From: Coriaria nepalensis
Taxonomy: Eukaryota > Streptophyta > Magnoliopsida > Cucurbitales > Coriariaceae
NCBI GenBank assembly: GCA_027186245.1
Contig: CP114481.1
Location: 28,923,501 to 28,987,500 of the forward strand
Direction: 5' to 3'
Length of the DNA stretch: 64,000 nucleotides
The notes beneath the pieces are model-generated. The model did no database searches and had not been told where the DNA came from. It saw nothing but the letters and a program-made list of their open reading frames with translations. Of this stretch, positions 23,985-37,077 are shown piece after piece. Position numbers and translations under genes: made by a program. Positions within the stretch are counted from its first letter, which is position 1. Each line of letters starts with the position of its first letter.

Positions 23985-26900
23985 GTTATTGACTTGAAAT
24001 GACTCATTCAAATGATTTTGAGGTTAAACTAATGCATAGTTTCCTTGCAAAGATCATTTGAAGGTTATCCACGAAACTTCTGTTTCAAGTGCGAAAATAG
24101 AATTCGTTCGAATTGCTTTGAAAAAAGTTATTGACTTGAAAAGACTCATTCAAATGATTTTGAGGTTAAACTAATGCACAGTTTCCTTGCAATGATCATT
24201 TGAAGGTTATCCACGAAACTTCTATTTGAAGTGTGAAAATATAATTCGTTCGAACTGCTTTGAAATAAGATATTGACTTGAAATCACTAATTGAAATGAT
24301 TTTAAAGTTAAATGAATGCATACATTCCTTGCATTGATCATTTCCAAGTTATGCACATAACCTGTTTTCGAAGTGCGAAAATAGAATTCGTTTCGATTTC
24401 TTTGAAATAAGTGATTGACTTGAAATGACTCATTCAAATGACTTTAAAGTTAAACTAATGCACACTTTCCTTGTAATGATCATTTGAAAGTTATGCACAA
24501 AGCTTGCGTTTGATGCGCGAGAATAGAATTCGTTCGAATTGCTTTGAAATATGTTATTGACTTGATATGACTCATTCAAATGATTTTAAGGTTAAACTAA
24601 TGCACACTTTCCTTGCAATGATCATTTGAAAGTTATGCACAAAACTTGCGTTTGAAGTGCGAAAATAGTATTCGTTCGAATTGCTTTGAAATATCTTATT
24701 GACTAGAAATGACTCATTCAAATGATTTTGAGGTTAAACTAATGCACACTTTCCTTGCAATGAACATTTGAAAGTTATGCACAAAACTTGCGTTTGAAGT
24801 GCGAAAATAGAATTCGTTCGAATTGCTTTGAAATAAGTTATTGACTTGGAATGACTCATTCAAATGATTTTAAGGTTAAACTAATGCACACTTTCCTTGC
24901 AATGACCATTTGAAAGTTATGCACAAAACTTGCGTTTGAAGTGCGAAAATAGAATTCGTTCGAATTGCTTTGAAATATCTTATTGACTTGAAATGACTCA
25001 TTCAAATGATTTTGAGGTTAAACTAATGCACACTTTCCTTGCAATGATCATTTGAAGGTTATCCACGAAACTTCTGTTTGAAGTGTGAAAATATAATTCG
25101 TTCGAACTGCTTTGAAATAAGATATTGACTTAATTTGACTCATTGAAATGATTTTGCGGTTAAACTAATGCACAGTTTCCTTGCAATGATCATTTGAAGG
25201 TTATCCACGAAACTTCTGTTTGAAGTGCGAAAATAGTATTCGTTCGAATTGCTTTGAAATAAGTTATTGACTTGAAATGACTCATTCAAATGATTTTAAG
25301 GTTAAACTAATGCACACTTTCCTTGCAATGAACATTTGAAAGTTATGCACAAAACTTGCGTTTGAAGTGCGAAAATAGAATTCGTTCGAATTGCTTTGAA
25401 ATAAGTTATTGACTTGAAATGACTCATTCAAATGATTTTAAGGTTAAACTAATGCACACTTTCCTTGCAATGATCATTTGAAAGTTATGCACAAAGCTTG
25501 CGTTTGAAGTGCGAGAATAGAATTCGTTCGAATTGCTTTGAAATATGTTATTGACTTGATATGACTCATTCAAATGATTTTAAGGTTAAACTAATGCACA
25601 CTTTCCTTGCAATGATCATTTGAAAGTTATGCACAAAGCTTGCGTTTGAAGTGCGAAAATAGAATTCGTTCGAATTGCTTTGAAATATGTTATTGACTTG
25701 AAATGACTCATTCAAATGATTTTGAGGTTAAACTAATGCATAGTTTCCTTGCAAATGTCATTTGAAGGTTATCCACGAAACTTTTGTTTCAAGTGCGAAA
25801 ATAGAATTCGTTCGAATTGCTTTGAAATAAGTTATTGACTTGAAAAGACTCATTGAAATGATTTTGAGGTTAAACTAATGCACAGTTTCCTTGCAATGAT
25901 CATTTGAAGGTTATCCACGAAACTTCTGTTTGAAGTGCGAAAATAGTATTCGTTCGAATTGCTTTGAAATAAGTTATTGACTTGAAATGACTCATTCAAA
26001 TGATTTTAAGGTTAAACTAATGCACACTTTCCTTGCAATGAACATTTGAAAGTTATGCACAAAACTTGCGTTTGAAGTGCGAAAATAGAATTCGTTCGAA
26101 TTGCTTTGAAATAAGTTATTGACTTGAAATGACTCATTCAAATGATTTTAAGGTTAAACTAATGCACACTTTCCTTGCAATGAACATTTGAAAGTTATGC
26201 ACAAAACTTGCGTTTGAAGTGCGAAAATAGAATTCGTTCGAATTGCTTTGAAATAAGTTATTGACTTGGAATGACTCATTCAAATGATTTTAAGGTTAAA
26301 CTAATGCACACTTTCCTTGCAATGATCATTTGAAAGTTATGCACAAAACTTGCGTTTGAAGTGCGAAAATAGAATTCGTTCGAATTGCTTTGAAATATCT
26401 TATTGACTTGAAATGACTCATTCAAATGATTTTGAGGTTAAACTAATGCACACTTTCCTTGCAATGATCATTTGAAGGTTATCCACGAAACTTCTGTTTG
26501 AAGTGTGAAAATATAATTCGTTCGAACTGCTTTGAAATAAGATATTGACTTAATTTGACTCATTCAAATGATTTTAAGGTTAAACTAATGCACACTTTCC
26601 TTGCAATGATCATTTGAAGGTTATGCACAAAACTTGCGTTTGAAGTGCGAAAATAGTATTCGTTCGAATTGCTTTGAAATATCTTATTGACTTGAAATGA
26701 CTCATTCAAATGATTTTGAGGTTAAACTAATGCACACTTTCCTTGCAATGATCATTTGAAGGTTATCCACGAAACTTCTGTTTGAAGTGTGAAAATATAA
26801 TTCGTTCGAACTGCTTTGAAATAAGATATTGACTTGAAATCACTAATTGAAATGATTTTAAAGTTAAATGAATGCATACATTCCTTGCATTGATCATTTG

Positions 26901-29519
26901 CAAGTTATGCACAAAACTTTTGTTGAAGTGCGAAAATAGAATTCGTTCGAATTGCTTTGAAATAAGTTATTGACTTGAAATGACTCATTCAAATGATTTT
27001 GAGGTTAAACTAATGCATAGTTTCCTTGCAAAGATCATTTGAAGGTTATCCACGAAACTTCTGTTTCAAGTGCGAAAATAGAATTCGTTCGAATTGCTTT
27101 GAAATAAGTTATTGACTTGAAAAGACTCATTCAAATGATTTTGAGGTTAAACTAATGCACAGTTTCCTTGCAATGATCATTTGAAGGTTATCCACGAAAC
27201 TTCTGTTTGAAGTGCGAAAATAGTATTCGTTCGAATTGCTTTGAAATAAGTTATTGACTTGAAATGACTCATTCAAATGATTTTAAGGTTAAACTAATGC
27301 ACACTTTCCTTGCAATGAACATTTGAAAGTTATGCACAAAACTTGCGTTTGAAGTGCGAAAATAGAATTCGTTCGAATTGCTTTGAAATAAGTTATTGAC
27401 TTGAAATGACTCATTCAAATGATTTTAAGGTTAAACTAATGCACACTTTCCTTGCAATGATCATTTGAAAGTTATGCACAAAGCTTGCGTTTGAAGCGCG
27501 AGAATAGAATTCGTACGAATTGCTTTGAAATATGTTATTGACTTGATATGACTCATTCAAATGATTTTAAGGTTAAACTAATGCACACTTTCCTTGCAAT
27601 GATCATTTGAAAGTTATGCACAAAGCTTGCGTTTGAAGTGCGAAAATAGAATTCGTTCGAATTGCTTTGAAATATGTTATTGACTTGAAATGACTCATTC
27701 AAATGATTTTAAGGTTAAACTAATGCACACTTTCCTTGCAATGATCATTTGAAGGTTATCCACGAAACTTCTTTTTGAAGTGCGAAAATATAATTCGTTC
27801 GAACTGCTTTGAAATAAGATATTGACTTAATTTGACTCATTCAAATGATTTTAAGGTTAAACTAATGCACACTTTCCTTGCAATGATCATTTGAAAGTTA
27901 TCTAAGAAACTTCTGTTTGAAGTGTGAAAATAGAATTCGTTCGAACTTCTTTGAAATAAGATATTGACTTGAAATCACTAATTGAAATGATTTTAAAGTT
28001 AAACGAATGCATACATTCCTTGAATTGATCATTTGCAAGTTATGCACAGAACCTGTTTTCGAAGTGCGAAAATAGAATTCGTTTAGATTTCTTTGAAATA
28101 AGTTATTGACTTGAAATGACTCATTCAAATGATTTTAAGGTTAAACTAATGCACACTTTCCTTGCAATGATCATTTGAAAGTTATACACGAAACCTCTGT
28201 TTGAAGTGTGAAAATAGAATTCGTTCGAACTGCTTTGAAATAAGATATTGACTTGAAATCACTAATTGAAATGATTTTAAAGTTAAATGAATGCATACAT
28301 TCCTTGCATTGATCATTTGCAAGTTATGCACAAAACTTGTGTTGAAGTGCGAAAATAGAATTCGTTCGAATTGCTTTCAAATAAGTTATTGACTTGAAAT
28401 GACTCATTCAAATGATTTTAAGGTTAAACTAATGCACACTTTCCTTGCAATGAACATTTGAAAGTTATGCACAAAACTTGTGTTTGAAGTGCGAAAATAG
28501 AATTCGTTCGAATTGCTTTGAAATAAGTTATTGACTTGAAATGACTCATTCAAATGATTTTAAGGCTAAACTAATGCACACTTTCCTTGCAATAATCATT
28601 TGAAAGTTATGCACCAAGCTTGCGTTTGAAGTGCGAAAATAGAATTCGTTCGAATTGCTTTGAAATAAGTTATTGACTTGAAATGACTCATTCAAATGAT
28701 TTTAAGGTTAAACTAATGCACACTTTCCTTGCAATGAACATTTGAAAGTTATGCACAAAACTTGCGTTTGAAGTGCGAAAATAGAATTCGTTCGAATTGC
28801 TTTGAAATAAGTTATTGACTTGGAATGACTCATTCAAATGATTTTAAGGTTAAACTAATGCACACTTTCCTTGCAATGATCATTTGAAAGTTATGCACAA
28901 AACTTGCGTTTGAAGTGCGAAAATAGAATTCGTTCGAATTGCTTTGAAATATCTTATTGACTTGAAATGACTCATTCAAATGATTTTGAGGTTAAACTAA
29001 TGCACACTTTCCTTGCAATGATCATTTGAAGGTTATCCACGAAACTTCTGTTTGAAGTGTGAAAATATAATTCGTTCGAACTGCTTTGAAATAAGATATT
29101 GACTTAATTTGACTCATTCAAATGATTTTAAGGTTAAACTAATGCACACTTTCCTTGCAATGATCATTTGAAGGTTATGCACAAAACTTGCGTTTGAAGT
29201 GCGAAAATAGTATTCGTTCGAATTGCTTTGAAATATGTTATTGACTTGAAATGACTCATTCAAATGATTTTGAGGTTAAACTAATGCACACTTTCCTTGC
29301 AATGATCATTTGAAGGTTATCCACGAAACTTCTGTTTGAAGTGTGAAAATATAATTCGTTCGAACTGCTTTGAAATAAGATATTGACTTGAAATCACTAA
29401 TTGAAATGATTTTAAAGTTAAATGAATGCATACATTCCTTGCATTGATCATTTGCAAGTTATGCACAAAACTTTTGTTGAAGTGCGAAAATAGAATTCGT
29501 TCGAATTGCTTTGAAATAA
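23985..29519 (+). repeat. 39-mer higher-order repeat, 5535 bp, copy 2
   Basis: It follows copy 1 base for base over long stretches. Differences I noticed include GATTTTGCGG near 25151 (GATTTTGAGG in copy 1) and GTTTCAAGTGCG near 24081 (CAACTGCG in copy 1). The near identity over 5.5 kb, in an array whose neighbouring units differ at many sites, points to a recent duplication or ongoing homogenisation of this block. An assembly duplication would look the same and should be excluded. Confidence 0.93.
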
Positions 29520-29756
29520 GTTATTGACTTGAAATGACTCATTCAAATGATTTTGAGGTTAAACTAATGCATAGTTTCCTTGCAAAGATCATTTGAAGGT
29601 TATCCACGAAACTTCTGTTTCAAGTGCGAAAATAGAATTCGTTCGAATTGCTTTGAAAAAAGTTATTGACTTGAAAAGACTCATTCAAATGATTTTGAGG
29701 TTAAACTAATGCACAGTTTCCTTGCAATGATCATTTGAAGGTTATCCACGAAACTT
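29520..29756 (+). repeat. 39-mer HOR, truncated third copy
   Basis: The 5535-bp periodicity continues for about 240 bp beyond copy 2, including the unusual CTTTGAAAAAAGTTATTG (24117 and 29652). At about 29757 the expected CTTCTATTTGAAGTGTG unit is replaced by CTTCTGTTTGAAGTGCG with ATAGTATTCG, which matches an internal point of the 39-mer near 21665. The block ends by a jump within the HOR. Confidence 0.8.
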
Positions 29757-30479
29757 CTGTTTGAAGTGCGAAAATAGTATTCGTTCGAATTGCTTTGAAA
29801 TAAGTTATTGACTTGAAATGACTCATTCAAATGATTTTAAGGTTAAACTAATGCACACTTTCCTTGCAATGAACATTTGAAAGTTATGCACAAAACTTGC
29901 GTTTGAAGTAAGAAAATAGAATTCGTTCGAATTGCTTTGAAATAAGTTATTGACTTGAAATGACTCATTCAAATGATTTTAAGGTTAAACTAATGCACAC
30001 TTTCCTTGCAATGATCATTTGAAAGTTATGCACAAAACTTGCGTTTGAAGTGCGAAAATAGAATTCGTTCGAATTGCTTTGAAATATCTTATTGACTTGA
30101 AATGACTCATTCAAATGATTTTGAGGTTAAACTAATGCACACTTTCCTTGCAATGATCATTTGAAGGTTATCCACGAAACTTCTGTTTAAAGTGTGAAAA
30201 TATAATTCGTTCGAACTGCTTTGAAATAAGATATTGACTTAATTTGACTCATTCAAATGATTTTAAGGTTAAACTAATGCACACTTTCCTTGCAATGATC
30301 ATTTGAAAGTTATCTAAGAAACTTCTGTTTGAAGTGTGAAAATAGAATTCGTTCGAACTTCTTTGAAATAAGATATTGACTTGAAATCACTAATTGAAAT
30401 AATTTTAAAGTTAAATGAATGCATACATTCTGTGCATTGATCATTTGCAAGTTATGCACAAAACTTGTTTTCGAAGTGC
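29757..30479 (+). repeat. Satellite monomers after the 39-mer
   Basis: About five units: two A units (one with GAAGTAAGAAAATAG near 29907, a private change), a C-like unit with GTTTAAAGTGTG, a unit with GACTTAATTTGAC, and a TTATCTAAGAAAC unit leading to a B unit with CATTCTGTGCATTG. Similar order occurs in the 39-mer near 22150-22500, so this looks like a shortened derivative. Confidence 0.78.
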
Positions 30480-31780
30480 GAAAATAGAATTCGTTTAGAT
30501 TTCTTTGAAATAAGTTATTGACTTGAAATGACTCATTCAAATCATTTTAAAGTTAAAGTAATGCACACTTTCCTTGCAATGATCATTTGAAAGTTATCCA
30601 CGAAACTTCTGTTTGAAGTGTGAAAATATAGTTCGTTCGAACTGCTTTGAAATAAGATATTGACTTGAAATCACTAATTGAAATGATTTTAAAGTTAAAC
30701 GAATGCATACATTCCGTGCATTGATCATTTGCAAGTTATGCACAAAACTTGTTTTCGAAGTGCGAAAATAGAATTCGTTCGAATTGCTTTGAAATAAGTT
30801 ATTGACTTGAAATGACTCATTCAAATGATTTTGAGGTTAAACTGATGCACTGTTTCCTTGCAATGATCATTTGAAGGTTATCCACGAAACTTCTGTTTGA
30901 AGTGCGAAAATAGTATTCGTTCGAATTGCTTTGAAATATGTTGTGGACTTGAAATGACTCATTCAAATGATTTTAAGGTTAGACTAAAGCACACTTTCCT
31001 TGCAATGATCATTTGAAAGTTACGCACAAAACTTGCGTTTGAAGTGCAAAAATAGAATTCGTTCAAATTGCTTTGAAATAAGTTATTGACTTAATTTGAC
31101 TCATTCAAATGACTTTAAGGTTAAACTAATGCACACTTTCCTTGCGATGATCATTTGAAAGTTATCCAAGAAAGTTCTGTTTGAAGTGTGAAAATAGAAT
31201 TCGTTCGAACTGCTTTGAAATAAGATATTGACTTGAAATCACTAATTGAAATGATTTTAAAGTTAAACGAATGCATACATTCCTTGCATTGATCATTTGC
31301 AAGTTATGCACAGAACCTGTTTTCGAAGTGCGAAAATAGAATTCGTTTAGATTTCTTTGAAATAAGTTATTGACTTGAAATGACTCATTCAAATCATTTT
31401 AAAGTTAAAGTAATGCACACTTTCCTTGCAATGATCATTTGAAAGTTATCCACGAAACTTCTGTTTGAAGTGTGAAAATATAGTTCGTTCGAACTGCTTT
31501 GAAATAAGATATTGACTTGAAATCACTAATTGAAATGATTTTAAAGTTAAACGAATGCATACATTCCGTGCATTGATCATTTGCAAGTTATGCACAAAAC
31601 TTGTTTTCGAAGTGCGAAAATAGAATTCGTTCGAATTGCTTTGAAATAAGTTATTGACTTGAAATGACTCATTCAAATGATTTTGAGGTTAAACTGATGC
31701 ACTGTTTCCTTGCAATGATCATTTGAAGGTTATCCACGAAACTTCTGTTTGAAGTGCGAAAATAGTATTCGTTCGAATTG
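30480..31780 (+). repeat. 6-mer HOR, 852 bp, about 1.5 copies
   Basis: Copy 1 is about 30480-31331 and the partial copy 2 about 31332-31780. The pair of units with AATCATTTTAAAGTTAAAG, ATATAGTTCGTTCG and CATTCCGTGCATTG, followed by AAACTGATGCACTG, is seen at 30541-30860 and again 852 bp later. Between them lies the GTTAGACTAAAGCAC / TGCAAAAATAG / GACTTAATTTGAC run. Copy 2 leaves the pattern where TAAGTTATTGAC replaces TATGTTGTGGAC. Confidence 0.85.
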
Positions 31781-32394
31781 CTTTGAAATAAGTTATTGAC
31801 TTGAAATGACTCATTCAAATGATTTTAAGGTTAAACTAATGCACACTTTCCTTGCAATGAACATTTGAAAGTTATGCACAAAACTTGCGTTTGAAGTGCG
31901 AAAATAGAATTCGTTCGAATTGCTTTGAAATAAGTTATTGACTTGAAATGACTCATTCAAATGATTTTGAGGTTAAACTAATGCACAGTTTCCTTGCAAT
32001 GATCATTTGAAGGTTATCCACGAAACTTCTGTTTGAAGTGCGAAAATAGTATTTGTTCGAATTGCTTTGAAATAAGTTATTGACTTGAAATGACTCATTC
32101 AAATGATTTTAAGGTTAAACTAATGCACACTTTCCTTGCAATGAACATTTGAAAGTTATGCACAAAACTTGCGTTTGAAGTGCGAAAATAGAATTCGTTC
32201 GAATTGCTTTGAAATAAGTTATTGACTTGAAATGACTCATTCAAATGATTTTAAGGTTAAACTAATGCACACTTTCCTTGCAATGATCATTTGAAAGTTA
32301 TGCACAAAACTTGCATTTGAAGTGCGAAAATAGAATTCGTTCGAATTGCTTTGAAATATGTTATTGACTTGAAATGACTCATTAAAATGATTTT
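31781..32394 (+). repeat. Alternating A and D-like dimers
   Basis: A dimer made of a unit with GTGCGAAAATAGTATTCG (EcoRI site lost) and a unit with TGCAATGAACATTTG repeats at 284 bp: TTTTGAGGTTAAACTGATGC near 31682 and TTTTGAGGTTAAACTAATGC near 31966. Then follow plain type A units, one with TTGCATTTGAAG. No other structure is seen. Confidence 0.8.
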
Positions 32395-34806
32395 AAGGTT
32401 AAAGTAATGCACACTTTCCTTGCAATGATCATTTGAAAGTTATCCACGAAACTTCTGTTTGAAGTGTGAAAATATAGTTCGTTCGAACTGCTTTTAAATA
32501 AGATATTGAGTTGAAATCACTAATTGAAATAATTTTAAAGTTAAATGAATGCATACATTCTGTGCATTGATCATTTGCAAGTTATGCACAAAACTTGTTT
32601 TCGAAGTGCGAAAATAGAATTCGTTCGAATTGCTTTGAAATAAGTTATTGACTTGAAATGACTCATTGAAATGATTTTAAGGTTAAACTAATGCACACTT
32701 TCTTTGCAATGATCATTTGAAAGTTTTGCACAAAACTTGCATTTAAAGTGCGAAAATAGAATTCGTTCGAATTGCTTTGAAATATGTTACGGACTTGAAA
32801 TGACTCATTCAAATGATTTTAAGGTTAGACTAAAGCACACTTTCCCTGCAATGATCATTTGAAAGTTATGCACAAAACTTGCGTTTGAAGTGCAAAAATA
32901 GAATTCGTTCAAATTGCTTTGAAATAAGTTATTGACTTAATTTGACTCATTCAAATGATTTTAAGGTTAAACTAATGCACACTTTCCTTGCAATGATCAT
33001 TTGAAAGTTATCCAAGAAAGTTCTGTTTGAAGTCTGAAAATAGAATTCGTTCGATTTGCTTTGAAATAAGATATTGACTTCATATCACTAATTGAAAGGA
33101 TTTTAAAGTTAAACGAATGCATACATTCCTTGCATTGATCATTTGCAAGTTATGCACAGAACCTGTTTTCGAAGTGTGAAAATAGAATTCGTTTCGATTT
33201 CTTTGAAATAATTATTGACTTGAAATGACTCATTCAAATGATTTTAAGGTTAAACTAATGCACACTTTCCTTGCAATGATCATTTGAAAGTTATACACGA
33301 AACCTCTGTTTGAAGTGTGAAAATAGAATTCGTTCGAACTGCTTTGAAATAAGATATTTTCTTGAAATCACTAATTGAAATGATTTTAAAGTTAAATGAA
33401 TTCATACATTCCTTGCATTGATCATTTGCAAGTTATGCACAAAACTTGTGTTAAAGTGCGAAAATAGAATTCGTTCGAATTGCTTTGAAATAAGTTATTG
33501 ACTTGAAATGACTCATTCAAATGATTTTAAGGTTAAACTAATGCACACTTTCCTTGCAATGAACATTTGAAAGTTATGCACAAAACTTGTGTTTGAAGTG
33601 CGAAAATAGAATTCGTTCGAATTGCTTTGAAATAAGTTATTGACTTGAAATGACTCATTCAAATGATTTTAAGGTTAAACTAATGCACACTTTCCTTGCA
33701 ATGATCATTTGAAAGTTATGCACCAAGCTTGCGTTTGAAGTGCGAAAATAGAATTCATTCGAATTGCTTTGAAATATGTTATTGACTTGAAATGACTCAT
33801 TCAAATCATTTTGAGGTTAAACTAATGCATAGTTTCCTTGCAATGATCATTTGAAGGTTATCCACCAAACTTCTGTTTCAAGTGCGAAAATAGAATTCGT
33901 TCGAATTGCTTTGAAATAAGTTATTGACTTGAAATGACTCATTCAAATGATTTTGAGGTTAAACTAATGCACAGTTTCCTTGCAATGATCATTTGAAGAA
34001 TATCCACGAAACTTCTGTTTGAAGTGCGAAAATAGAATTCGTTCGAATTGCTTTGAAATAAGTTATTGACTTGAAATGACTCATTCAAATGATTTTAAGG
34101 TTAAGCTAATGCACACTTTCCTTGCAATGATCATTTGCAAGTTATCCATAAAACTTGTTTTCGAAGTGCGAAAATAGAATTCGTTCGAATTGCTTTGAAA
34201 TAAGTTATTGACTTGAAATGACTCATTGAAATGATTTTAAGGTTAAACTAATGCACACTTTCCTTGCAATGATCATTTGAAAGTTATGCACAAAACTTGC
34301 ATTTGAAGTGCGAAAATAGAATCCGTTCGAATTGCTTTGAAATATGTTGTGGACTTGAAATGACTCATTCAAATGATTTTAAGGTTAGACTAAAGCACAC
34401 TTTCCTTGCAATGATCATTTGAAAGTTACGCACAAAACTTGCGTTTGAAGTGCAAAAATAGAATTCGTTCAAATTGCTTTGAAATAAGTTATTGACTTAA
34501 TTTGACTCATTCAAATGATTTTAAGGTTAAACTAATGCACACTTTCCTTGCAATGATCATTTGAAAGTTATCCAAGAAAGTTCTGTTTGAAGTGTGAAAA
34601 TAGAATTCGTTCGAACTGCTTCGAAATAAGATATTGACTTGAAATCACTAATTGAAATGATTTTAAAGTTAAACGAATGCATACATTCCTTGCATTGATC
34701 ATTTGCAAGTTATGCACAGAACCTGTTTTCGAAGTGCGAAAATAGAATTCGTTTAGATTTCTGTGAAATATGTTATTGACTTGAAATGACTCATTCAAAT
34801 CATTTT
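32395..34806 (+). repeat. 17-mer higher-order repeat, about 2412 bp, copy 1
   Basis: It opens with AAAGTAATGCACAC and ATATAGTTCG, then contains ACGGACTTG (32789), the TGCAAAAATAG / GACTTAATTTGAC run, GAAGTCTGAAAATAG, the one-base-short TGTGTTAAAGTG, CACCAAGC, and GAAGAATATCC (33997). The GGACTTG anchor recurs 2412 bp later. AAATAATTATTGAC near 33208 lacks one base found in copy 2. TTTTCTTGAAATCAC near 33358 is a private change. Confidence 0.88.
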
Positions 34807-37077
34807 AAAGTTAAAGTAATGCACACTTTCCTTGCAATGATCATTTGAAAGTTATCCACGAAACTTCTGTTTCAAGTGTGAAAATATAGTTCGTTCGAAC
34901 TGCTTTGAAATAAGATATTGACTTGAAATCACTAATTGAAATAATTTTAAAGTTAAATGAATGCATACATTCTGTGCATTGATCATTTGCAAGTTATGCA
35001 CAAAACTTGTTTTCGAAGTGCGAAAATAGAATTCGTTCGAATTGCTTTGAAATAAGTTATTGACTTGAAATGACTCATTGAAATGATTTTAAGGTTAAAC
35101 TAATGCACACTTTCTTTGCAATGATCATTTGAAAGTTATGCACAAAACTTGCATTTAAAGTGCGAAAATAGAATTCGTTCGAATTGCTTTGAAATATGTT
35201 ACGGACTTGAAATGACTCATTCAAATGATTTTAAGGTTAGACTAAAGCACACTTTCCCTGCAATGATCATTTGAAAGTTATGCACAAAACTTGCGTTTGA
35301 AGTGCAAAAATAGAATTCGTTCAAATTGCTTTGAAATAAGTTATTGACTTAATTTGACTCATTCAAATGATTTTAAGGTTAAACTAATGCACACTTTCCT
35401 TGCAATGATCATTTGAAAGTTATCCAAGAAAGTTCTGTTTGAAGTCTGAAAATAGAATTCGTTCGATTTGCTTTGAAATAAGATATTGACTTCAAATCAC
35501 TAATTGAAAGGATTTTAAAGTTAAACGAATGCATACATTCCTTGCATTGATCATTTGCAAGTTATGCACAGAACCTGTTTTCGAAGTGCGAAAATAGAAT
35601 TCGTTTCGATTTCTTTGAAATAAGTTATTGACTTGAAATGACTCATTCAAATGATTTTAAGGTTAAACTAATGCACACTTTCCTTGCAATGATCATTTGA
35701 AAGTTATACACGAAACCTCTGTTTGAAGTGTGAAAATAGAATTCGTCCGAACTGCTTTGAAATAAGATATTTACTTGAAATCACTAATTGAAATGATTTT
35801 AAAGTTAAATGAATGCATACATTCCTTGCATTGATCATTTGCAAGTTATGCACAAAACTTGTGTTAAAGTGCGAAAATAGAATTCGTTCGAATTGCTTTG
35901 AAATAAGTTATTGACTTGAAATGACTCATTCAAATGATTTTAAGGTTAAACTAATGCACACTTTCCTTGCAATGAACATTTGAATGTTATGCACAAAACT
36001 TGTGTTTGAAGTGCGAAAATAGAATTCGTTCGAATTGCTTTGAAATAAGTTATTGACTTGAAATGACTCATTCAAATGATTTTAAGGTTAAACTAATGCA
36101 CACTTTCCTTGCAATGATCATTTGAAAGTTATGCACCAAGCTTGCGTTTGAAGTGCGAAAATAGAATTCGTTCGAATTGCTTTGAAATATGTTATTGACT
36201 TGAAATGACTCATTCAAATCATTTTGAGGTTAAACTAATGCATAGTTTCCTTGCAATGATTATTTGAAGGTTATCCACCAAACTTCTGTTTCAAGTGCGA
36301 AAATAGAATTCGTTCGAATTGCTTTGAAATAAGTTATTGACTTGAAATGACTCATTCAAATGATTTTGAGGTTAAACTAATGCACAGTTTCCTTGCAATG
36401 ATCATTTGAAGAATATCCACGAAACTTCTGTTTGAAGTGCGAAAATAGAATTCGTTCGAATTGCTTTGAAATAAGTTATTGACTTGAAATGACTCATTCA
36501 AATGATTTTAAGGTTAAGCTAATGCACACTTTCCTTGCAATGATCATTTGCAAGTTATCCACAAAACTTGTTTTCGAAGTGCGAAAATAGAATTCGTTCG
36601 AATTGCTTTGAAATAAGTTATTGACTTGAAATGACTCATTCAAATGATTTTAAGGTTAGACTAAAGCACACTTTCCTTGCAATGATCATTTGAAAGTTAC
36701 GCACAAAACGTGCGTTTGAAGTGCAAAAATGGAATTCGTTCAAATTGCTTTGAAATAAGTTATTGACTTAATTTGACTCATTCAAATGATTTTAAGGTTA
36801 AACTAATGCACACTTTCCTTGCAATGATCATTTGAAAGTTATCCAAGAAAGTTCTGTTTGAAGTGTGAAAATAGAATTCGTTCGAACTGCTTCGAAATAA
36901 GATATTGACTTGAAATCACTAATTGAAATGATTTTAAAGTTAAACGAATGCATACATTCCTTGCATTGATCATTTGCAAGTTATGCACAGAACCTGTTTT
37001 CGAAGTGCGAAAATAGAATTCGTTTAGATTTCTTTGAAATATGTTATTGACTTGAAATGACTCATTCAAATCATTTT
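34807..37077 (+). repeat. 17-mer HOR copy 2, one monomer lost (2271 bp)
   Basis: It follows copy 1 through GGACTTG (35203), GAAGTCTGAAAATAG, GTGTTAAAGTG and GAAGAATATCC. Near 36600-36660 one unit of copy 1 is missing (the CATTTGAAG / AATCCGTTCG unit at about 34210-34350), after which the offset drops to 2271 bp and the match resumes to about 37077. A clean whole-unit deletion of this kind is expected from unequal exchange in register. Confidence 0.86.
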
